64,000 nt of DNA, taken from Leptospira biflexa serovar Patoc strain 'Patoc 1 (Paris)' (GTDB taxonomy: Bacteria > Spirochaetota > Leptospiria > Leptospirales > Leptospiraceae). The DNA lies in NCBI RefSeq assembly GCF_000017685.1, contig NC_010602.1:744001-808000 (forward strand). Reading direction: 5' to 3'. A model generated the notes under the pieces. The model did not search any database, was not told the DNA's origin, and saw only the letters and a program-made list of their open reading frames with translations. Of the stretch, positions 8,584 through 19,001 are shown piece by piece. How positions within the stretch are numbered: the stretch's first letter is position 1; each line of letters opens with the position of its first letter. The position numbers and the translations under genes are program-made.

Positions 8584-11145
8584 ATGGAATCATATTCTCT
8601 GATTTATTTTGTGAAACCGGAGGGAATTATATCCAATTGGGAATACTTTTGGTACCAAATTCCATATGGTGCACCGGGGATATTAACTTTTTTTGTTGGT
8701 TTATTCTTAAGTTATTTTGCATTTCAAAAGTATCGGAAGTCGAAAGACGATGATAAATTTTTTCATCTGAATTTAACCATATCCTTTATTAGTTTTGGAT
8801 GTGTTGGTTTGGTGTTAACCACTCGGGCTTGGGTCCAAGATGTGGAAACACTTGTGCTTTGGAATGACCTTTTGTATTTTTTCGTAGCACCTCTTGCGCC
8901 CACAGCATTTTACCTCGCCTATCACATGACGGGGAAACAAAGTAAACTATTACTTTATTATTCATACATCTGTTGGTTTGCGAGTTTTGTTCTCTATTTA
9001 GGGGTCATCTTAGGAAAAGGATTTGAGACGACTGTCTTTGAATTCCCATTCGGCAAATACCCTAGGGGTAGTGCCTTTGTTAGGCCATGGGGGATCCTTG
9101 CACCTCTTGGTTATTTTTTACTCATCCTTCCTTCTTTTATCAAACATTACCAATACATACGCAAACATTACCATCTAACACTCTTTCATGGAGTGAATTT
9201 ATTGTTTTTATTAACCACTCTCAATGCACCAAGTATTTTGGGTTTTAAAGTATACCCGGGTGGATTCTTTTTATTCATTCCCATGTTACTTGTCGCCTAC
9301 GGAGTGTTTCGCTCGGATTTTTTTGATGTAAACGAACTCTTGTTTCAAAAAAACGGGATGTTTTACTTTCTATTTGCACTGCTTTCTTTTGTTTTAATTT
9401 TTATCTCCTTTGGAGTTTCCTTTGGACTTTCACCAAATGCATATGAATCAGCAAAATGGTACCCCTGGGGGATTCCGCCCGTCATATCAGTGTTTGGTGC
9501 TGTTTTTTTGTCCATCATTGTTGCGGGAGCCAATCCATCCGCCCGGATCAATCAACTTTGTGCATTTGCGCTGATCCTCACTGGTTTTTATGTGATCCAA
9601 TCGGTTCCACTCAAATTGAACATTTCCTATGTGGTGCAACTTCGTATTTCCCAGATGACATTTGTGGCATTTGCCTTTGCACCGAGTATTATGGTGCGAC
9701 TTGTGTTTGAGGCCATAGGTCAAAAGTCACCCATTTGGCTACAAGGGATCGACTTCCTCTGTGTCACTGCAGCCATCTTAGCTCCCTCTCCCTATCTGTT
9801 TGTTGGGTATTATGATTACCCTTGGTCAAGGGTACACCATGGGGGACCTGCGGAATTACTTGTCGGAGCCAATGGTGCCATAGCCCTGATTTTAGTATTA
9901 TTTACCTTCATTCGCAACAAAGGTTACATTAATTTTGCATCCAAATGGATCATTGGCTCCTTTTTATTGTCTGCCTTATTATTACTTGCGGCATTGCTCC
10001 CAAGCCATGGCATTCCAATTTATCCGATTGCAGACTTCCAATTCATTCCAGCGTTTTTACTTGGTTATGCGGTCTTACGGCATGGAGCCTTGTCTTTAGA
10101 AGGAAGGACGATCCAACTCAGCCAAAGGTTAGCAAACCTTGGTCTCATCACTATGGCAATTGCGGCGATATTGTATTTTCCTTTAATCAGAGAACAATAC
10201 GGAGTTGGGGAATCTGCTTTTCATCTTACGATGATTGTTTTACCTTTAGTTCTTTTTAACTATTTGGTCGTATACATCATGTCAAGGCCTCTTGCCGAAG
10301 AATTGGATATCAGTTACTTCTTGTTAGATTTAGAAAAACAAAAGGCAGATGAAGAAAGAGAAAAAGCTCTCATTGCTCAGGACAAGGCAGAAGAGGCAAG
10401 AGAAGAATCTGAAAAATTATTGTTAAACATTTTGCCTTACAAAGTGGCACTAGAACTGAAAGCGAAGGGAAGTGTAAATCCAACTCGTTTTGAAAACGCT
10501 ACCGTATTATTCACTGACTTCAAAGGATTCACAAGAGTTGCAGAAGGCATGGATGAACAAAGTTTGATTGAAGAACTGGACGCTTGTTTCACTCAATTTG
10601 ATGAAATCATCCTTCGCAACAATTTGGAAAAACTAAAAACCATTGGTGATAGTTATATGTGCGCTGGTGGCTTACCTGTCGAAAATAGAACAAGTGCGAT
10701 TGATGCATGTTTGGCGGCATTAGAAATCCAAAGTTTCATGAACCAATTAAAAGAAATTAAGTCTGCCTTAAACTTACCCTTTTGGGAATTACGATTGGGA
10801 ATCCATACGGGGCCAGTGGTGGCAGGTGTTGTGGGTCGGTTTAAATTTGCCTATGACATTTGGGGAGATACCGTGAACACAGCATCTCGTATGGAATCAG
10901 GTGGGGAAACTGGAAAAATCAATGTCTCCAAAGAAACATATGAACTTGTGAAATATTTTTTTGAAACAGAATACCGTGGAAAAATTCATGGGAAAAACAA
11001 AGGGGATTTGGATATGTACTTTGTCCACCGCCTAAGGCCACGTTATTCGCAAGACCCTGATGGTAAGGCACCAAACCAATACTTCCGAGAGGTGTATGCT
11101 CGGATTTCTCGTGGTGCCAATATTCGGTGGAAAAAAGAAACCTAG
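8584..11145 (+). CDS. Membrane-bound class III adenylate cyclase
   Basis: 853 residues. The first 570 or so form about fourteen to sixteen hydrophobic helices. A charged coiled-coil linker (LDLEKQKADEEREKALIAQ region) follows, then a class III cyclase domain. Metal-binding aspartates are Asp645 (LFTDFKGF) and Asp689 (KTIGDSYM). The adenine-selecting pair is present as a Lys in EKLKTIGD and Asp758 in YDIWGDTVN, and the transition-state Asn765 and Arg769 in NTASRM are kept. This combination predicts ATP rather than GTP as substrate and an active homodimer. The large membrane region probably senses an unknown signal. It is monocistronic and convergent with fliF. Confidence 0.9.
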   Translation: MESYSLIYFVKPEGIISNWEYFWYQIPYGAPGILTFFVGLFLSYFAFQKYRKSKDDDKFFHLNLTISFISFGCVGLVLTTRAWVQDVETLVLWNDLLYFFVAPLAPTAFYLAYHMTGKQSKLLLYYSYICWFASFVLYLGVILGKGFETTVFEFPFGKYPRGSAFVRPWGILAPLGYFLLILPSFIKHYQYIRKHYHLTLFHGVNLLFLLTTLNAPSILGFKVYPGGFFLFIPMLLVAYGVFRSDFFDVNELLFQKNGMFYFLFALLSFVLIFISFGVSFGLSPNAYESAKWYPWGIPPVISVFGAVFLSIIVAGANPSARINQLCAFALILTGFYVIQSVPLKLNISYVVQLRISQMTFVAFAFAPSIMVRLVFEAIGQKSPIWLQGIDFLCVTAAILAPSPYLFVGYYDYPWSRVHHGGPAELLVGANGAIALILVLFTFIRNKGYINFASKWIIGSFLLSALLLLAALLPSHGIPIYPIADFQFIPAFLLGYAVLRHGALSLEGRTIQLSQRLANLGLITMAIAAILYFPLIREQYGVGESAFHLTMIVLPLVLFNYLVVYIMSRPLAEELDISYFLLDLEKQKADEEREKALIAQDKAEEAREESEKLLLNILPYKVALELKAKGSVNPTRFENATVLFTDFKGFTRVAEGMDEQSLIEELDACFTQFDEIILRNNLEKLKTIGDSYMCAGGLPVENRTSAIDACLAALEIQSFMNQLKEIKSALNLPFWELRLGIHTGPVVAGVVGRFKFAYDIWGDTVNTASRMESGGETGKINVSKETYELVKYFFETEYRGKIHGKNKGDLDMYFVHRLRPRYSQDPDGKAPNQYFREVYARISRGANIRWKKET

Positions 11146-11183
11146 CCGATACATAATCAAAGATCAGCTAAGTTCTGTTTGTC

Positions 11184-12884
<1,701 letters not shown>

Positions 12885-13001
12885 AGTTCGGGCCTCGTCG
12901 AGATTTGAGACATAATGCCACGAAATCCCTGAATTGTACAAGTACTTTTCGGGGGGAGTAAAAATCCTGTTATATTCCTAGTTCTTTCCGATTGACGAGA
13001 G

Positions 13002-13034
13002 TTTCATTGTAATTACGTTGTAATTACAATGAAA
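13002..13034. promoter_or_regulatory. Perfect palindrome over the mazE start, probable autoregulation operator
   Basis: Arms TTTCATTGTAATTAC (13002-13016) and GTAATTACAATGAAA (13020-13034) are perfect 15-bp inverted copies around a 3-base centre. The mazE ATG at 13029-13031 lies inside the right arm. MazE/AbrB-type antitoxins commonly bind palindromes at their own promoters, so autorepression is the likely role. The transcript could also fold here and hide the start codon. Confidence 0.75.
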
Positions 13035-13277
13035 GTAGCAGTCGTGCAGATTGGTAATTCCAAAGGCATTCGAATCCCCAAGACAGTTCTTGCAGAATGC
13101 CAGATCGAAGATGCAGTGGATTTGCAGATAGAGGGTGATAAAATTATCATCTCTCCGTATAAACAGAGACCAAGACAAGGTTGGTCGACCCAATTCCAAG
13201 AGATGGCAAAAGAGAATGATGATTCACTCCTTTTGCCAGATGTTTTGGAACAAGAGGTTGAGGGCTGGGAATGGTGA
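13029..13277 (+). CDS. mazE: Antitoxin, MazE/ChpI type (AbrB-like swapped-hairpin domain)
   Basis: 82 residues. The N-terminal half (VVQIGNSKGIRIPKTVL, then VDLQIEGDKIIISP) is the classic SpoVT/AbrB DNA-binding fold of MazE. The acidic C-terminal tail (DVLEQEVEGWEW) is the part that covers the toxin active site in related pairs. It neutralises the downstream MazF and, with it, should repress its own operon through the palindrome over its start codon. It overlaps mazF by 7 bases. The pair resembles the chpIK locus known in Leptospira. Confidence 0.9.
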   Translation: MKVAVVQIGNSKGIRIPKTVLAECQIEDAVDLQIEGDKIIISPYKQRPRQGWSTQFQEMAKENDDSLLLPDVLEQEVEGWEW

Positions 13278-13594
13278 CGAAACAATATGATATCTACCTC
13301 GTCAATTTGGATCCAACTGTTGGACATGAAATCCAAAAATCAAGACCTTGCATTGTGATCTCTCCAAATGAGATGAACGAATTCATACGCACTGTGATGA
13401 TCGCTCCTATGACAACTGTAATGAGAGAATACCCAACTCGGGTATCCATTTCGTTTCAAGGTAAAAAAGGTTTCATAGTATTGGACCAGATACGAACTGT
13501 GGACCAATCGAGATTGATGCAAAAACTTGGTTCTTCTGATCCGAAAACGAATCAAAAAATTAAGAATGTGATCAAAGAAATGTTAGTTGATTGA
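13271..13594 (+). CDS. mazF: mRNA interferase toxin, MazF/ChpK type
   Basis: 107 residues, standard MazF length. Hallmarks are YLVNLDPTVGHEIQKSRPC (substrate loop and the catalytic-region Arg of K-x-R-P), VMIAPMTT (conserved Thr), and VLDQIRTVDQSRL. The family cuts cellular mRNA at short sequence motifs when the labile antitoxin is lost. Its ATG lies inside the last codons of mazE (overlap 7 bases), giving coupled translation with antitoxin first. All visible catalytic residues are intact, so the toxin is probably functional. Confidence 0.92.
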   Translation: MVTKQYDIYLVNLDPTVGHEIQKSRPCIVISPNEMNEFIRTVMIAPMTTVMREYPTRVSISFQGKKGFIVLDQIRTVDQSRLMQKLGSSDPKTNQKIKNVIKEMLVD

Positions 13595-13653
13595 AAGGAT
13601 ATCGATATCAATGGAAATCCTAACAATCATACTTCCTTAATCTCTTAGACCAC

Positions 13654-15120
13654 CTAAACTCCTTCCACTTTTTGGAACACTCGGTCAAATCGTTTTAAGG
13701 CATCATCAATCACTGCGTCCGTATCAGAAGCACTTGTATACAAACGACTTCCCGCAAGTGTCACAAGACCTTCCGACATGTAAGCGGCTCCCATTTCTTC
13801 CATTGCATGTTTTCGTTTATGAGCTTCCGCGATGGTCTTTTTGATGGTCCAAAACTTTTTGATATCGATGTCGAGTAACATGGTACCAACTGTTTCCAAG
13901 TGGCAAATGGAACCTTGGTTGAAAGCAACAAAAGGAAGATCGTATTTTTTAATGAGTTTTTGTAGGCCTTTGGTCAGTCTATCTCCAGCCCTTCCTGATG
14001 TTTCGCAAGCCTTGGTTTTTTCCATTTCGCATAACGTGAAATATCCGGCAAGGGAACTGAGTGGGTTTGCGGCCATTGTCCCACCGATTAACGCCTTTTT
14101 GGTGCCAGTTTGTAATCCAGCGGATACATACTTCATGTATTCTTTTTTACCACCAAGTCCACCGGCAGAAGGGTAACCACCTGCGACTACCTTTCCAAAT
14201 ACAGTGAGATCAGGATCCACACCAAAATACCCTTGTGCCCCGCTGAGCCCAATACGAAATGCCGTGACCACTTCATCAAAAATGAGAAGGGCGCCATACT
14301 TGTTACAAAGTTCTCTCACACCTTTATTGAAGTCAAAGTCAAGAGGCCTAGTGCCACTTTCGGGTCCGACAGGTTCAATGAGGACTGCTGCTGTCCCTCC
14401 AAAAAAACGATTTCGTTTGAGGACAGATTCGAGTGAGTTTAAATCATTGGGATAAAATTCTTGTGTGTATTTGAAAATGGATCTAGGAACACCATTGGCT
14501 TCGAAATGTCTTGTTCCTGGGATTCGTAGTCCGTAAGCAAGTTGGTCACTCCATCCATGATAAGCTCCCCCCATCTTCACGATGTTTTTTTTCTTTGTTG
14601 CAAGCCTTGCCACGCGTATGGATGCCATACAAGCTTCCGTTCCTGAACCTAACATGCGAAACATCTCCACTGAAGGAACGAGTTCGACAATTTTCTCAGC
14701 GAGTTTGTATTCGTATTCATGAAAGAGACCTGTCACAGGCCCTGTGGAATCCAAAAGTTCGATGACTTTTTTACGAACACTGGTTGGGTTACTTCCAAGC
14801 ACTGTGGGTCCACCAGCTTGTAAAAAGTCGATGTATTTGTTTCCATCTAAATCATACAAATAAGCGCCGGCCGCTTTGGTGAACACGAGAGGGAATGGAA
14901 AATTAAAAGACAAGTTGTGTTGGACACCACCAGGAATGAATTCCGAAGCCTTGGTGATCATCGTTTTGGACTTGGCGCATTTTGTTTCGAAATAGTTTTG
15001 GATGATGTTTTCCATTTCGTTTTTGCGAATGGAACGGATCGGTAGGGAAACTAATTTCCGTAAGTCTTTGTAGATTTGGTCTACATTCGGGTATTCATTG
15101 ATGGAAAAGCCTGTGGCCAT
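13654..15120 (-). CDS. Class III aminotransferase, glutamate-1-semialdehyde aminotransferase-like
   Basis: 488 residues from ATG 15120 (GAGGA 8 bases upstream; the open frame runs 10 codons further). PLP-fold landmarks are the phosphate-binding LGSGTEACMASIRVAR, GAYHGWSD, LLIFDEVVTAFR (Asp282) and the Schiff-base Lys310 in VFGKVVAGGYP. The fold matches HemL-type aminomutases, but an N-terminal extension of about 60 residues and divergence at the active-site gate suggest a paralogue with another substrate rather than tetrapyrrole synthesis. It is divergent from a TetR regulator. A perfect palindrome lies 31 bases before its start codon, so it is probably under that regulator's control. Confidence 0.82.
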   Translation of the reverse strand: MATGFSINEYPNVDQIYKDLRKLVSLPIRSIRKNEMENIIQNYFETKCAKSKTMITKASEFIPGGVQHNLSFNFPFPLVFTKAAGAYLYDLDGNKYIDFLQAGGPTVLGSNPTSVRKKVIELLDSTGPVTGLFHEYEYKLAEKIVELVPSVEMFRMLGSGTEACMASIRVARLATKKKNIVKMGGAYHGWSDQLAYGLRIPGTRHFEANGVPRSIFKYTQEFYPNDLNSLESVLKRNRFFGGTAAVLIEPVGPESGTRPLDFDFNKGVRELCNKYGALLIFDEVVTAFRIGLSGAQGYFGVDPDLTVFGKVVAGGYPSAGGLGGKKEYMKYVSAGLQTGTKKALIGGTMAANPLSSLAGYFTLCEMEKTKACETSGRAGDRLTKGLQKLIKKYDLPFVAFNQGSICHLETVGTMLLDIDIKKFWTIKKTIAEAHKRKHAMEEMGAAYMSEGLVTLAGSRLYTSASDTDAVIDDALKRFDRVFQKVEGV

Positions 15121-15150
15121 ACGATTTGTCCTCGTCCGGTTTCTTTTCAC

Positions 15151-15182
15151 TTGACAATGAGTGAGTCATCACTCATTGTCAA
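15151..15182. promoter_or_regulatory. Perfect 14-bp palindrome between divergent aminotransferase and TetR genes
   Basis: Arms TTGACAATGAGTGA (15151-15164) and TCACTCATTGTCAA (15169-15182) flank GTCA. Both outer ends read TTGACA, so each strand offers a -35 box followed after 17 bases by CATTGT. This may be two overlapping divergent promoters merged with the operator. The core GTGAGTCATCACTCA matches 14 of 15 bases of the palindrome at 17272. Confidence 0.78.
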
Positions 15183-15287
15183 GAAGGAAATTTGAAAATT
15201 TAGAAAGTTTCTTGGATTCTCTGGAAATTCCGATCAATTTCCTTGAGAAATCCAGCCTTTTTTCATTTATAGGACGGAAAGATAGGT

Positions 15288-15944
15288 ATGGCAGTCACGA
15301 AGCATTTTAACGAAAGTTTTGAACGGATCTCAGAAGAAAAACGGACTCGGATTTTATCCATCGCAATCTCCGAATTTGCCAACCGTGGGTTCACAAGTGC
15401 CAATACCAACACCATCGCCCAAAAAGCAGGGATCAGTGTTGGATCATTGTACAAATACTTTGAAACCAAAGAAGATTTTTTCCTCACCGTTGTGGATTAT
15501 GGGATCACCCAATTGGAAAAAACCTTGGAAACTGTTTTGTCCATGGATTTGGATTTTTTTGGTAAAGTGGAAAAGATTGTAAGGATCATCCAAAACCACT
15601 CACGTATGAACCAAGACATCATACGATTGTACAATGAAATGACAACCGAAAGTAATTATGAACTCATCACACGCCTGTCAGGTGAGTTAGAATCCTTATC
15701 TGCAAAATGTTATATCGATATGATTGATACTGCCAAAAAAGAGGGTACCATTGCCAGCGATGTAGATAGTAACCTGTCTGCCTTTTTGCTTGATAATCTT
15801 TTTATGACCTTACAGTTTTCATACGCCACTGTGTATTATAAAGAGCGTATGAAAATTTATTTGGGTGATGGAGTCTTTGGAGATGATGAAGGTGTTGTGC
15901 AAGCTGTGATGAAGTTCATCAGGCGAGCCTTGGGTGCGCGTTAA
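15288..15944 (+). CDS. TetR/AcrR-family transcriptional regulator
   Basis: 218 residues. The N-terminal helix-turn-helix is typical: RILSIAISEFANRGFTSANT, then IAQKAGISVGSLYKYFETKEDFF. The remaining 160 residues form an all-helical ligand and dimer domain of unknown ligand. TetR proteins usually repress neighbours until a small molecule binds. Here the perfect palindrome at 15151-15182, shared with the divergent aminotransferase, and the related one at 17272 before the MFS and FGGY-kinase genes mark a possible local regulon. The 3' end overlaps the convergent MFS gene by 4 bases. Confidence 0.9.
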   Translation: MAVTKHFNESFERISEEKRTRILSIAISEFANRGFTSANTNTIAQKAGISVGSLYKYFETKEDFFLTVVDYGITQLEKTLETVLSMDLDFFGKVEKIVRIIQNHSRMNQDIIRLYNEMTTESNYELITRLSGELESLSAKCYIDMIDTAKKEGTIASDVDSNLSAFLLDNLFMTLQFSYATVYYKERMKIYLGDGVFGDDEGVVQAVMKFIRRALGAR

Positions 15945-17146
15945 GGTTCCATAAACGGACTTTCTTTCAATCGAAACACCAAAGCCAGTGTGACAGCTGT
16001 TAATCCAAGTAAAACATACAAAAACGAAACCATTCCAAAAAAGTTGAGGCCCAGGATAAATAAGATCCCAGACACTTGGCCCACAAGTAATAACAATCCT
16101 TGGGAAGTGGATTCTGGAGCTGGCGACGTGATCTCGGCGCAGTATTGGAATCCAATCGGAGCCCCAATTCCTAGTAGGAAAAATCCGATCACAATGGATC
16201 CAATGAGTAAGGAAACAAACCCTTCCAATAAAACAAATACGCTAAGACCTGTTAGAAAACCAATCATAGCGATGACTAAAAATAGTTTTCGTTTTTGAAT
16301 TTTATCGGAGATAGGAGGAATTAAGATTCCACCGATGATCCCTGAGATAAGCATCACACCACCAACTAAACCTGATTCTTCTGTGTTCAGTCCCTTGATC
16401 TCACAAATTTGATCAATGCACGTACTCACGGCATTGAAGACTCCGAGTCCGATAAGGAACAAAAAAAGAATTTTTTTCATGTCTGCTTGTTTCCATAAAA
16501 ACCGAATCCCCTCTAAAAAAGGCAATTCATGGTCTTCTCCATGTGTGCTCGGTGAGGTGGGGGGTTTTTCTTTGACAAGGACCAAAAATAAAATGGAACT
16601 TCCGAGTGATACAAATCCATACACCATCATCACTTGCGCAATCGTTTGGCCACTATGTAATAAAATAGGTGTGAGGATCATTACTAGGATGATTCCCAAA
16701 AACTGAGCCAGAGTACCAAGTGCCACTGAGGTGGCTCGTTCCTGGATCGGAAACCATAACACGCTAATTTTTGTCACAGCATTGAGAAGGAATGGTTGGG
16801 CGATGGCAAGACCTAGTTGGCAAACAAGTACCATGGTATAAGTATCAGCATAAAAACCTTTCAGTAACCCAAAAACACCTGTTAGGACGGCACCAAAACC
16901 CACACCAATTTTTACTCCATAGGTATCAATGACATAAGATGCAGGGATCGCGATCAAAACAAAGACGACCAAAAAAACCAAGGAGAGAAGATCAATTTGA
17001 AGGGCTGAGACTTGGTAAAATTCTTTTGCTTCCCGGGCAATGGGTGCAAATGTCAGCCATTGTAAACAAATGGTGGCTGTGATCACGATGTAGGCAAATA
17101 AAACCACCCAACGGTATCCGTAGACTTTTACTGGCATTTGGCTCAT
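15941..17146 (-). CDS. Major facilitator superfamily transporter
   Basis: 401 residues from ATG 17146, preceded by GGGAG. The longer open frame to 17350 adds a non-hydrophobic stretch without a better start. Twelve hydrophobic helices are readable. The loop after helix 2 (ASYVIDTYGVKIGVGFGA) is a variant of the MFS motif A, and the first helix YGYRWVVLFAYIVITATIC recalls FLVCR-like carriers. Substrate unknown. Its upstream region is shared with the divergent FGGY-kinase operon and holds the palindrome at 17272-17287. This suggests control by the TetR regulator encoded next to its 3' end. Confidence 0.85.
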   Translation of the reverse strand: MSQMPVKVYGYRWVVLFAYIVITATICLQWLTFAPIAREAKEFYQVSALQIDLLSLVFLVVFVLIAIPASYVIDTYGVKIGVGFGAVLTGVFGLLKGFYADTYTMVLVCQLGLAIAQPFLLNAVTKISVLWFPIQERATSVALGTLAQFLGIILVMILTPILLHSGQTIAQVMMVYGFVSLGSSILFLVLVKEKPPTSPSTHGEDHELPFLEGIRFLWKQADMKKILFLFLIGLGVFNAVSTCIDQICEIKGLNTEESGLVGGVMLISGIIGGILIPPISDKIQKRKLFLVIAMIGFLTGLSVFVLLEGFVSLLIGSIVIGFFLLGIGAPIGFQYCAEITSPAPESTSQGLLLLVGQVSGILFILGLNFFGMVSFLYVLLGLTAVTLALVFRLKESPFMEP

Positions 17147-17271
17147 AACTTCTCCCTTTCGTAGAAACTTGACAACCCATCCTAGGCATCCCCTCGTTCC
17201 GAAATCTTTGCAGAAAAGGAGAAGGAGATTGGAAAATCGATTGCCAACGGAGCTGATCCTACTAAATCCTT

Positions 17272-17287
17272 GTGAGTGATCACTCAC
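17272..17287. promoter_or_regulatory. Perfect 16-bp palindrome in the MFS / FGGY-kinase divergent region
   Basis: GTGAGTGATCACTCAC is fully self-complementary. It sits 99 bases before the kinase ATG and 125 bases before the MFS ATG. The first 15 bases differ by only one base from the core of the palindrome at 15151-15182, suggesting one regulator for both. The surrounding gap (17147-17385) shows no clear promoter boxes. Confidence 0.65.
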
Positions 17288-17385
17288 TTTTTTCTCTTTG
17301 GCGTAGAAAATTACCAGATTTTTCCCAAATGGAAGGATTAAGCGTAACATTAGGGGGAAACGGTCCCCGAAACGAAGGAGTTTCC

Positions 17386-18984
17386 ATGGATACAGACTGC
17401 ATTTTGGCCTATGATATTGGCACCACGGGAGTCAAAACATGCCTTTTCCGTGTGAATTCCACTCTTGAATTGCTCGCATCTGCCACAAAGGAATACCCCA
17501 TCCAACTCCTTGCAAACGGGGGAGCAGAACAGAATCCAGAGGATTGGTGGTTGGCAATGCAATCTACCACTGCAACCGTATTAAGCGATGCAAAGATGAA
17601 CAAAGATCGGATCCAAGGGATTTCGTTTTGTTCTCAGATGCAAGGATTAGTCCTTGTTGATGAAAATTTTGATCCAGTTCGAAATGCAATGAGTTATATG
17701 GACCAAAGGGCCAGTTCGGAAATGAAAAAAGGAATCAGCCATGGATTCAAAATTGAAGGGATTAATGCCATTAAACTATTGTTATCTCTTTGGATCACCG
17801 GTGCAGTTGCTGCGAGTGTAAAAGATCCTATCTGGAAATACAAATGGGTAGAAAAGAACGAACCAGAAAACTTTGGTAAGGTGAGGTGGTGGTTTGATGT
17901 CAAAGAATATTTAATCGCTAGGTGTACAAACGAGGCGGTCATGACTCGGGATTCTGCATTTGCAACTTTTTTATACAACTCTAGAAAAGGAAAGGGCGAT
18001 TGGAGTCCTCTCCTTTGTAAATTGTTTGGAGTTCGTAGGGAACATTTGCCAAAAATCATTAACGCAGAAGAAAAAGTTGGCGGATTAACAAGAGAAGCCG
18101 CTGAATTTTTGGGATTAAAGACCGATACACTCGTGTTTGGTGGTGGGGGAGATGCCTCTCTCATTGGAGTTGGCGCGGGTGCAGTAGAAGAAGGAGATAC
18201 ACATATCTATGCCGGTACTTCTGGTTGGATTGGTACTGTTACCAAAAAAAGAACTGTCGATATTGATGCGAGAATCGCTTCCATTGTAGGTGCAAGAGAT
18301 GGGTATTATAATTATTTTGGGGAACAAGAAACATCAGGTAAATGTTTACAATGGGTAAAAGACCATTTGGCATTGGATGAAATTGATTTATATTTAGAAA
18401 AAAAGAAAATCACAGATGGACCTGACGCTATCTATGAAAGTTTGTTTGAGTTTATGTTTGATTCCATCAAAGACACAGAACCAGGATCGCATGGTGTCAT
18501 CTTTACACCTTGGTTACATGGGAATCGTTGTCCATTTGAAGATCCAAAAGCAAGAGGGATCTTTTTTAATATCAGTTTACATACTGGTAAACGAGTGTTG
18601 ATCCGTGCTGTGATTGAAGGGATTTTATTTCACAAACGTTGGATTTTGGAATTGTCTGATCGGAAAGTAAAAACATCCAACAAGATTCGATTTGTGGGTG
18701 GTGTGGCAAGGTCTAGTTTTATTTGTCAAATGTTAGCTGATATAACAGGTAAAACGATCGAAAGGGTTATCCACCCAGAAAACGTGGGTGCCATTGGTGC
18801 TGCCGCCATCGCCGCACTAGGACTCGGCAAAATCAAGGAGTTCGAAGACATCAAACAAATGATCCCTGTGGATCAAACATGGACACCTAACACTTTTCTA
18901 AAACCTGTATACGATAAAAACTTTTCTGTGTTTCAGAATCTATACGAATCAAACAAAAAACATTTTGCGATGTTAAATTCTTAA
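17386..18984 (+). CDS. FGGY-family carbohydrate kinase, xylulokinase-like
   Basis: 532 residues from ATG 17386 with AAGGAG 6 bases upstream. The open frame extends back to 17272 but runs through the operator. ATPase-fold motifs are AYDIGTTGVKTCLF (phosphate 1), GGGGDASLIGVGAGAV and YAGTSGWIG (phosphate 2), and FVGGVARSSFICQMLADITG (adenosine). The family phosphorylates sugars or polyols. XylB is the nearest by motif, but the substrate pocket cannot be judged by eye. It is first in an operon with an APH-like kinase and a glycerol-3-phosphate dehydrogenase, so a polyol or glycerol-related substrate is plausible. Confidence 0.83.
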   Translation: MDTDCILAYDIGTTGVKTCLFRVNSTLELLASATKEYPIQLLANGGAEQNPEDWWLAMQSTTATVLSDAKMNKDRIQGISFCSQMQGLVLVDENFDPVRNAMSYMDQRASSEMKKGISHGFKIEGINAIKLLLSLWITGAVAASVKDPIWKYKWVEKNEPENFGKVRWWFDVKEYLIARCTNEAVMTRDSAFATFLYNSRKGKGDWSPLLCKLFGVRREHLPKIINAEEKVGGLTREAAEFLGLKTDTLVFGGGGDASLIGVGAGAVEEGDTHIYAGTSGWIGTVTKKRTVDIDARIASIVGARDGYYNYFGEQETSGKCLQWVKDHLALDEIDLYLEKKKITDGPDAIYESLFEFMFDSIKDTEPGSHGVIFTPWLHGNRCPFEDPKARGIFFNISLHTGKRVLIRAVIEGILFHKRWILELSDRKVKTSNKIRFVGGVARSSFICQMLADITGKTIERVIHPENVGAIGAAAIAALGLGKIKEFEDIKQMIPVDQTWTPNTFLKPVYDKNFSVFQNLYESNKKHFAMLNS

Positions 18985-19001
18985 ATTGAAGAAGGTAAAA
19001 A

